A stretch of DNA of 64,000 nt from Atriophallophorus winterbourni (Eukaryota; Platyhelminthes; Trematoda; Plagiorchiida; Microphallidae), in the NCBI GenBank assembly GCA_013407085.1, contig JACCGJ010010179.1, positions 1-64,000 of the forward strand, written 5' to 3'. The translations under genes and the position numbers were made by a program. The notes below the pieces were generated by a model that had not been told where the DNA came from, made no database searches, and saw nothing but the letters and a program-made list of their open reading frames with translations. Each line of letters begins with the position of its first letter. The stretch's first letter is position 1. Below, in pieces: positions 31,800-44,852 of this stretch.

Positions 31800-34700
31800 C
31801 CAACATTCTTTTCATGACTACGGTTTCCCGATTAGTCTAAAATATATTCAAATAACCTCAAGTTCATTCACACTATAATATTTAATTCAATTTTTTATTT
31901 AATTGAAATAATTTAGCGCCCCCTGATTATTCTCATCAATCGACGTGATAAAAGTCAAAGGTCCTTCACTACACTTCGATGAACCGCATAGAAAGTGGGT
32001 TGTCAATGGGGTTAGCTCGGTCTGACCATTTTGTTCTCGTAGACACAACCGAAGTGGAACTACAAGACGCCATTCCAATGCCACTTGTTCAAGGTGACTG
32101 TCAATCATATTCGCATTTAACACACAATTTTGTCTAGACCACCACATTTTAATTCCCGATCGTGCAAGGGTGTGTGGTTGCCCATTTCCGCGGAAAAAAT
32201 TAGGTGATTCTATTTTTGATGAACATATCGGTGTGTGGCAAATAAATTGAAAATAGCAAATTTCATTTGAACAATTTTAATTATTATCGAAATATGCTAA
32301 CTTGTACTAAACATTCAATTGGAACGGAAAGTATTTATGTAATAATTGACTCAATAAGAAGAAGGTTTTAATTTTTTAAAGGGTAATAACGACATAAGTA
32401 TCATCAATGCTTTTAGTGAGTGTCATCTTTCGGAAGCAATATTGTAATCTCTAGAAGAAATTATGCGTTTGAGGATAAGCCAAATCCCATTCCATGCGAT
32501 TCAAGTTAAAGATTTTCTTTTAATTTTGGAACAAACTTTCAGGGATGTAGAAGTCGGAATAAATTTTGTGAAAAGTTTGAATCCGTAAGTCATTTAATTT
32601 CAAACAATTCTCAAAAGCTAAGAAACGACAAAGCACTAACAGAACTCATGTTTCTTCAATTTTATGAAATTTTAAACAAATTCAAATATTCAGTAGTACA
32701 TACTCGAGTAACGTAGAATTTAGTCCAACATTCCTAAATAGTTTAACATCTACTAATCTCTCTATCTCAGCGTATTGAGACTTAATTGCAGTGACGGAAT
32801 CCTAGCTGTCTAATTTTGTGCATAATTCTAAAATCGCCATCCCATATATGATGGTTTACCGAAGAGATCAAGCATAACATGTTTGCGGGATCCTGTTCTA
32901 CACTCTTCTTTCGTGAGTTATACATCCCTGATGCTTCGTTTTGACCCATAGTCTTGTGTTATAAACATCGATACCGCTTCTTGATAAACTGCAACCGACA
33001 CCGCTCCATCAAGTGCAATAAATTTTGCATTGCATCTTTCCTACTCAAAATCTGATTGCTTGGTTAGTTCAATGTTCTAACCTTACCAATAAACATTGGA
33101 TTTGAAATTTTTTCGTAAATTAATAATTCGCAAATCAAAATACCACCATATGCTGCAACAAACGCGATTTTGATCAGAAGAAATACAAATTAAAATCCAC
33201 ATCATACTCAGAAATTATGAGATAATGATAGATTCAGTTTCCCAAACAGCTCCATTGAAATTAGCGATAATCATGGCATGACATTCAACTATAAAATACG
33301 AACTTGTAAAAAATGTTTTAAAAACACAGACAATACCTTGTTTCGGGTTTTTCTACTTTTGGTAATTTCCTGAACTCAAATCAGATCAGAGCAGAGTGCG
33401 ACTAAACTAACCTTGAACTTTTTAATCATAAATATGAAATGTATCTCAGATTTATGAAACTGCTTGCATCCCGTTATAGACAACAACGAGTAGCACTCAT
33501 TTACGTTTGGACTGTACTCACACAAACAAAAACATCTATGCAGAAATTTATCGCACCTTTCATATTATATACAACTGCGCGTTCACCAGTTCATGTTCCA
33601 TCAACAGTATATCATCTGGAACTGTCGAAAACACATATTTTTGGTCCAAACTTTAAAATTGTGGAACAAGGTGGTGCTATCTGATGCCATCGACGTTTTA
33701 AAAACCTACTTGGTGCCTGCACGGACAAGTATGATTTTGAGTTTGATTATGAACTTCAATAATATTTTATGACAATTTATTTTAACATCCGGAGTGATTT
33801 ACATTTTTTGGGTATGTAAAACACACAGAACAAGAATATCATTCGACTTCTCCCCACTAGAATATCACCTCGAACTTTGTTGAATTTTCAATTTAAATCT
33901 TAAAAAGATTATTCACTCAAAATGTAAACAATATGACTCATCTGGAATGTGAATTTGTTTCAAACGAGAGTGCACAATCTGTTTTCCATTGAATAACCAT
34001 GCTTGCACCTGCATTACAACCAACTACAAACGCTTCTACAATTAAAGGTTTATGAAAAAACGCTTAAAGGGTTGGTAGAAGCAAGTTTACATCCTGGGTG
34101 ATCTCCCTACTTTGCAAGTCATCAACTGATTATCGAACAAGCATTAACGTTATCGTTGTCCTAATAGCCAACTTGGATGGCGACTCCGGACCGTTCTTGT
34201 CTTCTGATTATTCCCTGGTGAAACTAATAACTTTGGTTAATTTGTCCTTTACTGAACTGTTATTAATATCGTCCAAGCAACAGTTATATATTCAAATTGA
34301 CTGCATTCGGAAATCCTTTCATATCTATCTGTATTTAAAAATAACGATTGGGACTGTTGTATAAAATTTCAAGAAGCTTTCCAGTATACCAACAAACTTT
34401 GACATTTCAATGCCATCTGAAACTATGCACATCAAGATTTATCATATTAGACTCAAATTTATGTCGAGAATATCTATACTGTTTTACATCAATTTTATAA
34501 GCTGTCAAGAATAATCTAAGCATTTCCACCACATCACATATAACTCTCTGCGATGACAAAGAAAATCCATTAGCACATATTCTACGAAATAATGCCTTAT
34601 TTTGAGTTTACGGGCGTGTGTTTCTCAAATTACTGCTTAGGTGAGTCCAGCATAAAACCACTTTTGATGTCACTGTAAAATTCTTCAATATGAACCTTTA

Positions 34701-34820
34701 AAAATAAAATCACTTGATCGAGTTTTCTTCCCAGATTCTACCAGTTGAATATCCGTCGAATAATGTTTCCCCTGACTTTAAATACGTATATAAACTTAAT
34801 GATTGACAATAGCTGAGAAA
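31800..34820. other. AT-rich intergenic stretch, no recognised gene
   Basis: Nothing recognised. The frame at 33439-33684 (81 codons) has no identifiable family. Confidence 0.4.
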
Positions 34821-34830
34821 ATACATCAAG

Positions 34831-35040
34831 TTGCTCGAGATGATTTATTGCAGAGCAACCAAAATGGTGGGCGGTCTTCCCGATCTTCCTAAAAAGGAGC
34901 ATCTTATCTTGAATACTCAGGATCGCGGACGAGTTCGGTAGAATTTAATCATCAATTACCAAATACTGAACTCGACTTTTATCCTCCGAGTCACATATTT
35001 TGACTCATATCTAGCCATACCACTCGTATATCACTATATT
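34831..35040 (+). mobile_element. CR1-type LINE, C-terminal reverse-transcriptase fragment
   Basis: The plus strand encodes MIYCRATKMVGGLPDLPKKE, then R-G-R-V-R, a stop, and NLIINYQILN. This parallels the R-A-T-K-x-V-x-G-L-x-x-L-P-Y-x-E-R-L ... R-R-x-R-G-D-L-I-x-x-Y-K-I-L block at the end of CR1-type RTs. It abuts, tail inward, the minus-strand 5' part of a LINE at 35069. Confidence 0.7.
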
Positions 35041-35068
35041 TCTATTGTTCGTGGTGGTAAACAGCTAA

Positions 35069-36456
35069 TCATTCGCCTGCTCTTAAGTGGTCTCTCCGAA
35101 ACACGGTCATGCTTGGAATAGGGAGCTGGCGATCGCTCACGTTAGGTTGGAACCATGTCTCAGCTATTGCTATGACGTCGATTGACTGTTGATTACAGAG
35201 ATCCTTCATTTCAGCTAGTCTATTTCCAAGGCATTGTGCTTTTGTATATGGGCAATCGATTGTGGTTTTCGTATACAGTGATGGATCTGAAAGCTCGTCT
35301 ATTTGTCCGACTCTTCGAGAGTCGGACATAAGTCGTTTTTTGGGATTGCCACATAGTTTCTAATCGGAGTCTCGTCTGATTTTAGAAGCCGTGGTTCATT
35401 AGGCGGTTTCAGGAGATTCCTGTGATTTGCTTCCCAGTTGGCTCTAATTGATTCCATCATACCTTCCGTTAAAAATGTTATTTTAAGATGTTTTGGCATG
35501 TCATCTTTATATTTTGGTGGTTCTAAAATTGTCCATCATGACTGACTCGTGAGCTCCGATGCTGTTGGCAACGTAGACCCGCTGTTTGTAATCGCGGTGT
35601 TGTATTTTACTTCCCAAGCAGTGTTAGTGTGTTCAGGAACACCAAGAAAACCATACTGCGTTGATCAGATTTATCCCGATTGTTTAAATTACCTTCTCTC
35701 TCCCACCACGGAATATCAGCATGCATGCGACATTTAGTCTAACTAGTAAAAGTTTAGAAGAACGTCTACCATCTCCGTCTAGTATTTAAGTATTATCCTC
35801 ATTAGAAGCGGTTTTTCAAGATAAGGAGAATTGGGGTGCCAACTAAGGCGGGTTATTAAATCAGGCAGGATGGAGTTCATAGCCATTATTTAACACAGGT
35901 GGTACCATTATTCTGTCGTAAGTTCGTCTAGTTGAGAAAAGTGTCCCGGATGTCTCCGGTACATTGGTGCAGTTTACATTTAGATTCTTCAAATTTGTTT
36001 TTTTTTATTTCAATATTATTTTTTGAAGGTAGAGAAATTCTGCTTATAGACAGTCAGTAGACGCTGTCTAACATCTGATTCACAGCTAACGTTTACATTA
36101 CTCAGCTGTCCAGCGTGTTCAGCCTCCGCAAATTCTCTTTGCGTAGCGGAGACTCATGTGGAGGCATGGGATGTAGCGTTGGGATTAAATTGGTTTCACA
36201 TTTTGGTGTGTTATTGTGGCCTCGAATTTTTGAGAAAGGTTCTTCGATCTTCGAGGTTTCTTTATTGTGATAAATTGGTGTCGACACCGTTCTTTGTTCT
36301 GCAGACGCTGCACACATAACAGACTCCTGGAAGTTCAGCATTATTAATAAAGACAACTGCCTCTTTAGTCAAAACTTTATCACAATTAGCGTGTATCATA
36401 GTAGAGCACATATGACACATGACTACTTTCGATTTTGCACTTACCCCCTTTTGCAA
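35069..36456 (-). mobile_element. CR1-type LINE, 5' part (zinc-finger ORF region and start of AP endonuclease)
   Basis: On the minus strand, 36456-36262 encodes a PHD-like cysteine cluster: CHMCSTMIHANCDKV, then CYVCSVCR. PHD-like fingers are known in the first ORF of CR1/L2-type elements. The region 36356-36102 continues in another frame. At 35499-35299 and 35329-35069 the frame reaches LAEMKDLCNQQSIDVIAIAE then TWFQPN, the start of the apurinic endonuclease domain with its catalytic E-T-W. The element stops there; the RT is missing. Several frame breaks show it is dead. Confidence 0.75.
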
Positions 36457-36479
36457 ATTTTACTCAAATCACGCGTAGT

Positions 36480-38880
36480 TTTCTTCTTGGGTCCTAACAC
36501 CCGACGGCAGTTGAGGTTATGTTCGTCTGGTCGTTGGTGTGCGTTTCGAGAGCTAGGCGCGTAACGTTTGATTAACAGCTGAGAGGAGAAATTTCCAAAG
36601 TTGGTGGGGAACGCGTAACAATATATATTAGATGCAAATTATCAAGTAAAACAGTCGTGGTAACCGTAGATTTGATCTCACACAAATGAAACACGGCTTG
36701 TTGTATTCAGCAGAAGATCTTCCAAATCATAGCAGTTCGGAGCAAGTGAAAACAGCGACAACAAATTTCGCACCCGCACAAAAATTCCATGTTTATTTGG
36801 ATAATAGAAAACAGAAATATTGATCACAAGACACCAAAAAATATTTGGATACAATATATCTCTTCAAGAGAAATCGAATGGTGCAAGAATGATCCAGATA
36901 GATTTAGAGAGTGACGATTAATGTACAAAAGTAGCAGAGCACAAAATTATGCGTCCGCACGTAGACAATCGCGCAGACAATAATTCTGTAAAATTAAACG
37001 AGTACACCACTCAACTTATATGTGTTCAAATATTATGAATAAGATTCCACTAGGCATCAAGATTGATGAGCGGACTGGACGAAAATATGGCATCCTGTCT
37101 AGTAAACTTCTTAATGTGTGGCAACCGCATGCTAAATGTGAAGACAAAAATTATGATACAGAACGCGTGTTTTAAGTGCTACACTGTATGCTAGGGAAAG
37201 CTAGATCATTTGCGAAAGAATAACAAAAGCTGGATGACACTCATTCTGGAAGCATTTGTTGCATTATGAACATATCATGGATGAACGGCGCAACCAATAA
37301 GGTGTGCTTCATGAATCCAGCTTGCTAACCGTGTAAAATCTACTGTGATTTCGATGCATATGCCTAATTTAAAGTTCCTTGCAGTTTGTCAACAATTGTC
37401 CTCAGAAAGACGTTATTAATATAAATATGAAAACACTTGACATTGGCCTAACTAATTGTGGAGAACTTGTTTCTGACCATTCGGCTCGAAATGAAAATAT
37501 GGAGCTTCATCTTTAGGATCGAGAAGAGCAGGTACCATATTTGTCTGCTGAATCACAACACACCGGTACCCTGCAAACGCTGTTGATCGACCACAAGCTG
37601 ATTTCAGCCATGACCGCTGTGGGAGAGGTGTTTATCTTATTGTAAGACGGCAATATCATAAGACATCGTATGAAGCAAGAGATAAACGTGCAATCGTGAT
37701 ATACATCTATGGTCAGCATACACAATATCTTACATTAGATATGGTCAAAATTCAGTGGAGGTTCGAATGTGCTATCCAAACTAAGTGAGGCATCATATGT
37801 TATGAAGAAGGACCATCGACTCAAAACAAACTAGTTTCAAGTCTCCTGTCAAACACATTCGTGATTTTTTTTAATTTTTAGGTGGGTTAAACAATAACAG
37901 ACATGCCAGCCGTGAAACGTGCTAGATTATCAAATGCTATTTACCGGTGCGCCTTAGGATTAGGTTTGAAAATGTGAGTTTATCCCTAAAACAATACTGG
38001 ATAAAACACCATTGGTTCGTCTCAACTAAATAAGCCCAATGTCTGCATCTTTCTGAAACTGCCATATAACTTTTTGGGTTTTATCTAGTGGTCTTTATCG
38101 TTCACTCCATGGAAATTAAATTTATTCAAGTCTTCACAGGTTTGCGAAATGCGGCATTTAAATGTTTTGTTTTGCAAATAGAAAAGTTCCAAGATTATTT
38201 AGAAATGAGTTTCGCACAATCCTGTAAGAGAAAAATACACTTGCTTCATTTTAAATAAACCGATCCAGGTATGAGCTTCAGAGAATTGAACATATTTGTC
38301 TATAGCTTGAATTTGTTTGTAAGTAAATACTAAAGTGTCATTCTTAACTTGATCGAATTCAACATTTTCTGTGTGTTTGAGTCTAAGTTATTAAATTTTT
38401 CGCTAGATAGCTAGGACATTCAGTATTTCTGAAAATACCACGTACCTGGAGAATAAATTTTGTGAATGAATAAATCTTACATTCAATGCATTGTCATGTT
38501 TTACGATAAAACGTTTTTAAATCGTTCAACTTCTAGGATTAAATCTAGATTGTAATTTGACAATGTCTCTTTTCGTTTACCAAAATTCTTCAAAAGCACA
38601 TTTCAGCGGTTTGTAAACAACTTCCGCTACCGCCTTACTTCGGAAACTCGGAAAAAGATGAATATTTTTTGTTTTATTTAGTTGTCTCATTAGCAAACAC
38701 TTGTTTGCATTTCATGCTCGAATTACTGCTTCTAAATAATTCACATTGATGTCTACTGCGCCCGGAAACCGAACCGGTCTGTTTGTCGGTACGTTACATT
38801 TAGTTCTTGAATATTTTCACAGACCAACGGGATAGTCTAAAACCATCGTGTGACACTTTGTAAAAGCGGGAGACTCAACA
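36480..38880. other. Upstream region of the protocadherin gene, nothing firm
   Basis: No coding feature was recognised. A strong splice-donor sequence (caagGTAAGT, GT at 38883) about 190 bases before the first coding ATG could end a 5' non-coding exon of the protocadherin gene. This is inference only. Confidence 0.3.
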
Positions 38881-39068
38881 AGGTAAGTGATTATGAATAG
38901 AATTTCAGCCTGATTGGACAAAAATTCAACCAATGGAAGTAGGGTTATTCTGATTGGACAAAATAAGAATCAATTAAAAGCGAGTGTTTCAATGAAACTG
39001 AGCGTTCCCATATTTCAATGTCTTCCGTGAATCGTTTGAAAACTTACGCCAAGATTCACTAATGGGTG

Positions 39069-41345
39069 ATGTTGGTGCTCCAGTTTACACTCGAATATCG
39101 GTTCACCCAATTGCTTCAATTAATTCTGATTGCAACATTACACTCGAAACGCATGATAGCTCCTTTTACATCAACCTTACTAGCCAACATATTTTGGATT
39201 ACTTTTGCACATACAAAGCTGCTGCAAAACTCCCAAGAAAGTACCAGAGTTTCATTCGTCATACCCGAAGAGATGATGATAGGTACAATAATTGGGAATA
39301 TCTACACCCGTAAGAATTCTTCCTATGTGAATCACGCCGAAGGAAATTACATTGAACTTAAATCGGTTAAATACATAAGCCTGAACGTTTCTTCCGGGGA
39401 TCTTTACGTACGGGCGAGAATTGACAGAGAATCCTTATGCAACGAAGTAGGACATTGTTGTTCCTCAGGTTCCATCGCTTCTGGTGTAAATGGTGCAATG
39501 GTTTCATCTGATATTGTTCACTTTGGCGTACACGGGTTAGATAGCGCGTGTTCCGTTCGGTTATTGTTGATTGAACAGCCCCATCTATCTAGGATTATGG
39601 AAGTAATTGTATATATTTTGGATATCAACGACAATGCACCGACTTGGGCTCAGAGCTTGATTGAACTTCAAATTCCGGAGCATGTTCAGACCGGGCATTT
39701 GGTAAGATTGCCAGAAGCAGTCGATTATGATCAGGGTCCAGCTAACACTGTCTCCGGTTACTATATGTATGATGCAGAGGTTGGTAGTAATGAACAGCAA
39801 ATAGCCTGTATAAACTGCCCGAATAACAATTATGTATTTACACATACTGTGACGAACAATCAATATGCTGGGTTATTTCAGTTGGATTATCGACCAATCG
39901 CAAATAGCCTAGTCAATTCCGCACGTGCATTTGATGTGTTTTTACGCGTGACTGGAGAACTCGACCGAGAACAGCAACCCGTGCATTACGTGATCGTGTT
40001 TGCAGTTGATGGGAGAGAAAATATCAATTCACCCTGGAACGAAGATCAAGATAATTTTAAGCGAAAACCTGAAACGCAAAAGCGCAATACTGGGACACTC
40101 ACAATCAAAATAAATGTGGTCGATATCAATGACCATCCACCGAAGTTTCTTGTAACGGATCCTAAGATTACCATTTCAAACAACGCACAACCCGGAATCG
40201 TAGTGTATCAAGCTAAGGCGTCGGATGATGATGTATCTGATGCTGGTAAGTTAAGTTATAGAATCAACCCTAGCGCTTCCGCTGAAATTCATCGCTGTTT
40301 CCACATGGAATCTCAAACTGGAAATATTAGAATAAAAGCTCCATTAAATAGACGGAACGCCACTATTTTACCAATCCACGATCAAGACACGCAAGAAATG
40401 CATTCTGAAGTTCGTCAAGTGAACCCTTCCATCATTCTTGGTTATGAGATCCCGATTGAAGTATCCGATGGTCTACACGTAGGATCTACCACATTATTTG
40501 CCATACTTACAAGGAGCAACGAAAAGCAATCAAAGATACATATTTCTTCGCACATGAGAATATCACCAACGGGTGACCACATTTGGGTGGCAGAAAATCT
40601 ACCGCTGCATACCATCGTTGCGATTATCAACTTAGAAGTCATGGAGGAAGCAATGTTACAAACTAGTCCTTCTTCATACAGACCAGATTGTCGAGCAGGC
40701 GACGAGCACTTCATCATTCAGCCGATCTTCCCTCAAAGTACGATTGAATTCAAGATGCTGTTGAACCAAAACTTAGATCGTGAGATCAAAGATAAACACA
40801 TGATCAAAATCGAATGCTGGAATTCGAACACACTCATGTCGTCTGTAGAAAAAACCATTTTCATCCACGTGGAAGATGTTGATGATTCGCCACCGATATT
40901 TGAGAGGCAGGTTTATACAGGCCACGTAAAAGAAGAGTCGCCCGCAAACACGTTCATCTTGCGCGTTCATGCAAGTGATTCGGATGTTGGGCGAAATGCT
41001 CAAATATATTATCGCATCTCTGAGCAGCGAATCACGAGCAGCGATTCTCTGTCAAATTCAATTGGGACAGTTCAAGATGAGCCATTTTTAGTCAATATTC
41101 ATCCATCTACCGGGGAAATTGTCACCAGTGCGTCAATTGACCGAGAACGTATACGGGTAATGAATTTCACGGTAGAGGCATCAAACAGAGACAATGCACA
41201 TATCGGGAACGATAGCAGTGAACCAGTATTCATTTCCACAGCCACTGTCCTGATAATGGTCGAGGATACGAATGATTGTAAACCGGAATTTAATGTTTCA
41301 TTTTATGAATTTTCTATTTTGGAAGGCCAGCCGCCACACACACGG
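39069..41345 (+). CDS. Protocadherin, coding exon 1 (signal sequence, cadherin repeats 1-5)
   Basis: The gene encodes a single-pass calcium-dependent adhesion receptor. Exons 39069-41345, 49094-50096 and 53699-54225 join in phase into 1268 codons from this ATG (1240 from ATG 39153). An in-frame TAA lies just before, at 39060. The segment from Met 39153 (FTSTLLANIFWITFA) looks like a signal peptide. EC1 begins VSFVIPEE and ends DINDNAPTW; EC2 ends DINDHPPKF; EC3 lacks a terminal D-x-N-D-N linker; EC4 ends DVDDSPPIF; EC5 ends DTNDCKPEF. L/I-D-R-E calcium motifs occur in EC1, EC2, EC4 and EC5. EC1 has an extra cysteine-rich insert (about residues 124-163). The exon ends CGG before GTAAGT, phase 0. 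Seven repeats in total resemble the delta-protocadherin layout. No orthologue is assigned. Confidence 0.9.
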
Positions 41346-41639
41346 GTAAGTTCTTGTTGCATTATTATATTTCTTTTCGCTTTCTGTGCACAAATTCTTT
41401 CGACATTTCTACAAAGAAATTTATAATTATAAAGCAAGCGTTCAACTTGGCACCTTCAACTTCATCATTTTATTGTTGATTGCAATTATAATTGGATAAA
41501 CAAGAAAAGCAACAATGTAATCGTGTCACTGATTTCTTATCTACTTGAATGTTGAACGATTAAGAATAGGATATCAGTGAAGGGAGCAGTTTATTCAACG
41601 GTGTTTATCCAAGCGCATGCTGATCCTGATCCTAATGTC

Positions 41640-41679
41640 CCTACCTGATGAGCGCAAACAGCACGAAACCGGTGGTGGG
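41640..41679 (+). ncRNA. Hammerhead ribozyme motif, family B, intact core
   Basis: The core CTGATGA (41645-41651) and GAAA (41665-41668) are intact. Helix I pairs cctac (41640-41644) with gtggg (41675-41679), five pairs with one wobble. Helix II is GCGC/GCAC, with one mismatch relative to the GTGC/GCAC seen at 25.6 kb. Stem III is A-C/G-U with a CG loop. The expected cleavage base is G at 41674 (GUG), which does not satisfy the NUH rule, so cleavage is probably lost. Post-ribozyme gtgtgtgatggcgatgcatg marks family B. Confidence 0.7.
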
Positions 41680-43577
41680 GTGTGTGATGGCGATGCATGA
41701 AAATGAACTACTATCGAAAATAGTACATAGTTTATTTCAGTAATTTTGGTGCATTTATCCATTGAATATACATTAGAAGAAAGGCGTATGCTGACGCGCG
41801 AAATGAGTTACAAAATTCAAGCAGTTTAAATTCTAATAAAATTTCTTAACCTCTGTATGTGAGCAATTCATTTCAGCCACTTTGCTGTTAAACGGCATAA
41901 ATTCGCGAGTTATTTATCTTGAAACTTAGGGCTTGCATACGTTGTCTGTGTAATCTGCCGAATATAATACCCGTGTTACTAACCGAACTTTATTTTCTCT
42001 TGTCTCATCATGCAGGCAGAATGATCATGATATTCGATTATCATTTCTATTTTTATCTGACAATAAAAGTGATTTTTCAATGTTATTGAAAAATTAGGAA
42101 ACGGAAGTCATAAATTATTTACTATTTTATTCACTTTTTTCGAATTAATAATTGCGCCTTTCATATCCACGACTATTTGCATAGCGATTGAATGTCACTT
42201 TGTATTAAATGAAATGGAATATCTCTGTTGTTTAAAATATGAGCACCGAATGCGTGTGCACATTTTTCCACTTTATAGTACATATAAGTAATCCGGATTG
42301 TTATAATTGCGTTATTTTTTTATCACTTTTCAACACCAACAACAACTTTTGAATGTAATTCTCACAAAATCAATGCACTTAAACTAACCTGATTCGAGAA
42401 AATCCACGAAAGGCTAGTAGCATGTGAGCTATCAGGAAGTGTGCGATAAAAATTAACTTCAACTTACGAGCTTCAAAATTGAAATAAACGAATTCTACAT
42501 TCAGGGTGGAGTTAGCAATGTAAAGAGATGCTAATTGTTCAAAATGTAATCCAAACGAAAGATGTCGCTTTCAGTTATAATATGTTTGTAACTAATGCTC
42601 GGTCGTTTCAAGTGTTCAAGTACATACGGATAGCTATACACCATTAAAAATATGGTTGGTGCTGGGGACGCAGCTTTGTATACAAATTCCCGAGGACACA
42701 CATTGAAGCCGACTCAACCACCAGCAGGAGATAGTCGCACAAAATAAAGAAGAAGAGCTTAAATACCGGCAAATATGATTATAAGGAAAGCCGAGGCGTG
42801 GCTAATATCAAATGACACATTTTCCTTTGTATTGATTAGTCTTTATACGAGAATGTGAGCAGATAATGATAGCTAATTCTAAGTTTCAGTACTAGCAATC
42901 GAATGATATTTAATCTGACAAAAGTTTAAATCAAAAATAAATTGAACATTGCCAAAGCGATTGATATTTTTTTTATGAACATGATACAATTTAATACAAC
43001 ACAATTGACTTTGAAAACAAAGCCGTAGTTTGATGTAATTTTTTCAAGAATATTTTGTCGGATCACTTGTGACATTTTATCCTTTTAATCTGTCTCAAAA
43101 TTTACAACCACTTTCACATTTGGACGCGGAGAATCGGAATTTTATTGGAACCTAATTCATTAAATCAACTGAAATAATTAACTAAAGTGTCAGTAATTAT
43201 TTGGAAGGTATGCAAGGTAATATATTTTCTACATAACAGACACACTTAAATGTGACTTCAGCGAATTTATAAGTATTGAATCGAGTGGTTCTAGCGTGAC
43301 ACGTAACTAGCTACTATTCATCTTATACCTGCTAGTGGATTAGAATTTTTTGAATATTGTTTAACTTTAGCCAAATTTGATCAACCGTGTCAAACGAGCA
43401 TGACCGTGTTCACTTGTATCAGATTGATGGGTATTAGACTAATTGACCTTTGACCCTGGTCAGGGTTACGTGAGTTGACAGCCCTTGGGCTTAATATAGG
43501 TTGTTTGTGTTAAGGTCAAAATAGAGGCGGTGGGTGGAATGCTAGTCTGTCATGTTCCACATTGTGACTATCACCCT

Positions 43578-43618
43578 TGGTCTGACGAAGATTTTGGGTC
43601 AGAAGTGAAACGTTACCC
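43578..43618 (+). ncRNA. Hammerhead ribozyme motif, family C (CUGACGA core), intact core
   Basis: Helix I 5' arm ggt (43579-43581), core CTGACGA (43582-43588), helix II ttttg/cagaa (43592-43596 with 43600-43604, one wobble, GGT loop), GAAAC (43607-43611), gtt, then acc (43615-43617), which pairs with ggt. In other copies the arm is cttctg/cagaag, so the pairing is kept through a wobble. Stem III would be ACGU with no loop, which is workable only between two molecules or units. Flanks for about 130 bases downstream match the 14.3-kb copy. Confidence 0.6.
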
Positions 43619-44767
43619 AAAAGCTGCTCTAACCGATTGTATACAATTTTCTTTCCAATATAAATACACGATCTTTCCCACACATATTCCAATCAATCAT
43701 TCAAACCCGTTTTGGGCATCACATACTTCTAACAAGTGAAGGTATGTGGTTTACATTGTGCTACGATGCCCGCGCTTACTATCGTCAAAATTATCGTAAG
43801 TAAAAATTTGTTTGTCGTACAATCACATCTTTTTTCTGCAATAAAATGATTGCTGTAGAATAATGAACTGAATCCCGAAGCAAAAATCGATAATCACGGA
43901 GCAAACTGCATGCTGCATTTCGTTTTTGGTATTGTTTTTAACAACGGGTGTGCTTGACCAATTAGCGAAAATTCAACATGTTTGGAATCGCGTGTGCAGC
44001 ACCTGTTACATTGAACTGCTGTTAAAGTCATTGGGTGATCGACTAGTTTTTGCTAAGAACGATAAAAACGTACTTGTGAATGAATCCCACTAATATCACG
44101 TCTCAAATTTTTGTAGGCACAATTTGGTTATCTGAATTGCAACTACTGCATCATCACGATAGTTCTATAAAAAGAGAGATTTGATAGGTATGTTCTGATA
44201 ATTCACGTTGTCCACCATCATATATACACGGTTTCTATTACATTGAAACGTGCTTTATCTTGATTCATAATGTGAAACACTCACTTTGTTTACTAAACGC
44301 ACACATACATGGATGTTTGATGAGATATGCGCGCAGAGATGAACGGAATATGCTACAAACAAAAAGCGGTGAATTAATTTAGTTCTCTACCCGACATATC
44401 AGGTAATGGAACATTCAATCCAAACATTTATTCCCATCTGACATTGACAACTATGGTCTCGGTACATTGTTCACCATTATTGGCAATATTGATTGAAATC
44501 AGGCATCAAGTCGACTGGGATTAAAATGGTTTATCCCCAGTTCAACAACGTTATGATAAATAACCATCTTTTTTGACTGCACGCATGTTGAACGCGTATT
44601 GTCAGTAAAAGCTTGCGGTCGGAACCCGACGTTAATTGCTCAAAAGTAGAGCGATTAAAATTGCTACAAAGAGGAAAGTTGGTTCAGATACAAATGTAAC
44701 GATTTCTAGATTTTAGGGAGCGTCGGTATCACAAATAGGAATATGAAACTGCTTGCGTTTGCAAAAA

Positions 44768-44852
44768 TATCTATATATAATATTAATATATAATATATAT
44801 AATATATATACATATATAATATTAATAATGTAATAATAATATAATATTAATG
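44768..44852. repeat. (AT)n-rich low-complexity run
   Basis: About 85 bases of almost pure A/T with tatata and aatatt periodicity inside protocadherin intron 1. Confidence 0.85.

Noticed and set aside
39062..39313. 83-codon ATG-led frame at the start of the protocadherin exon
   Set aside because: Different frame from the cadherin sequence; the cadherin frame continues through the whole exon with family motifs.
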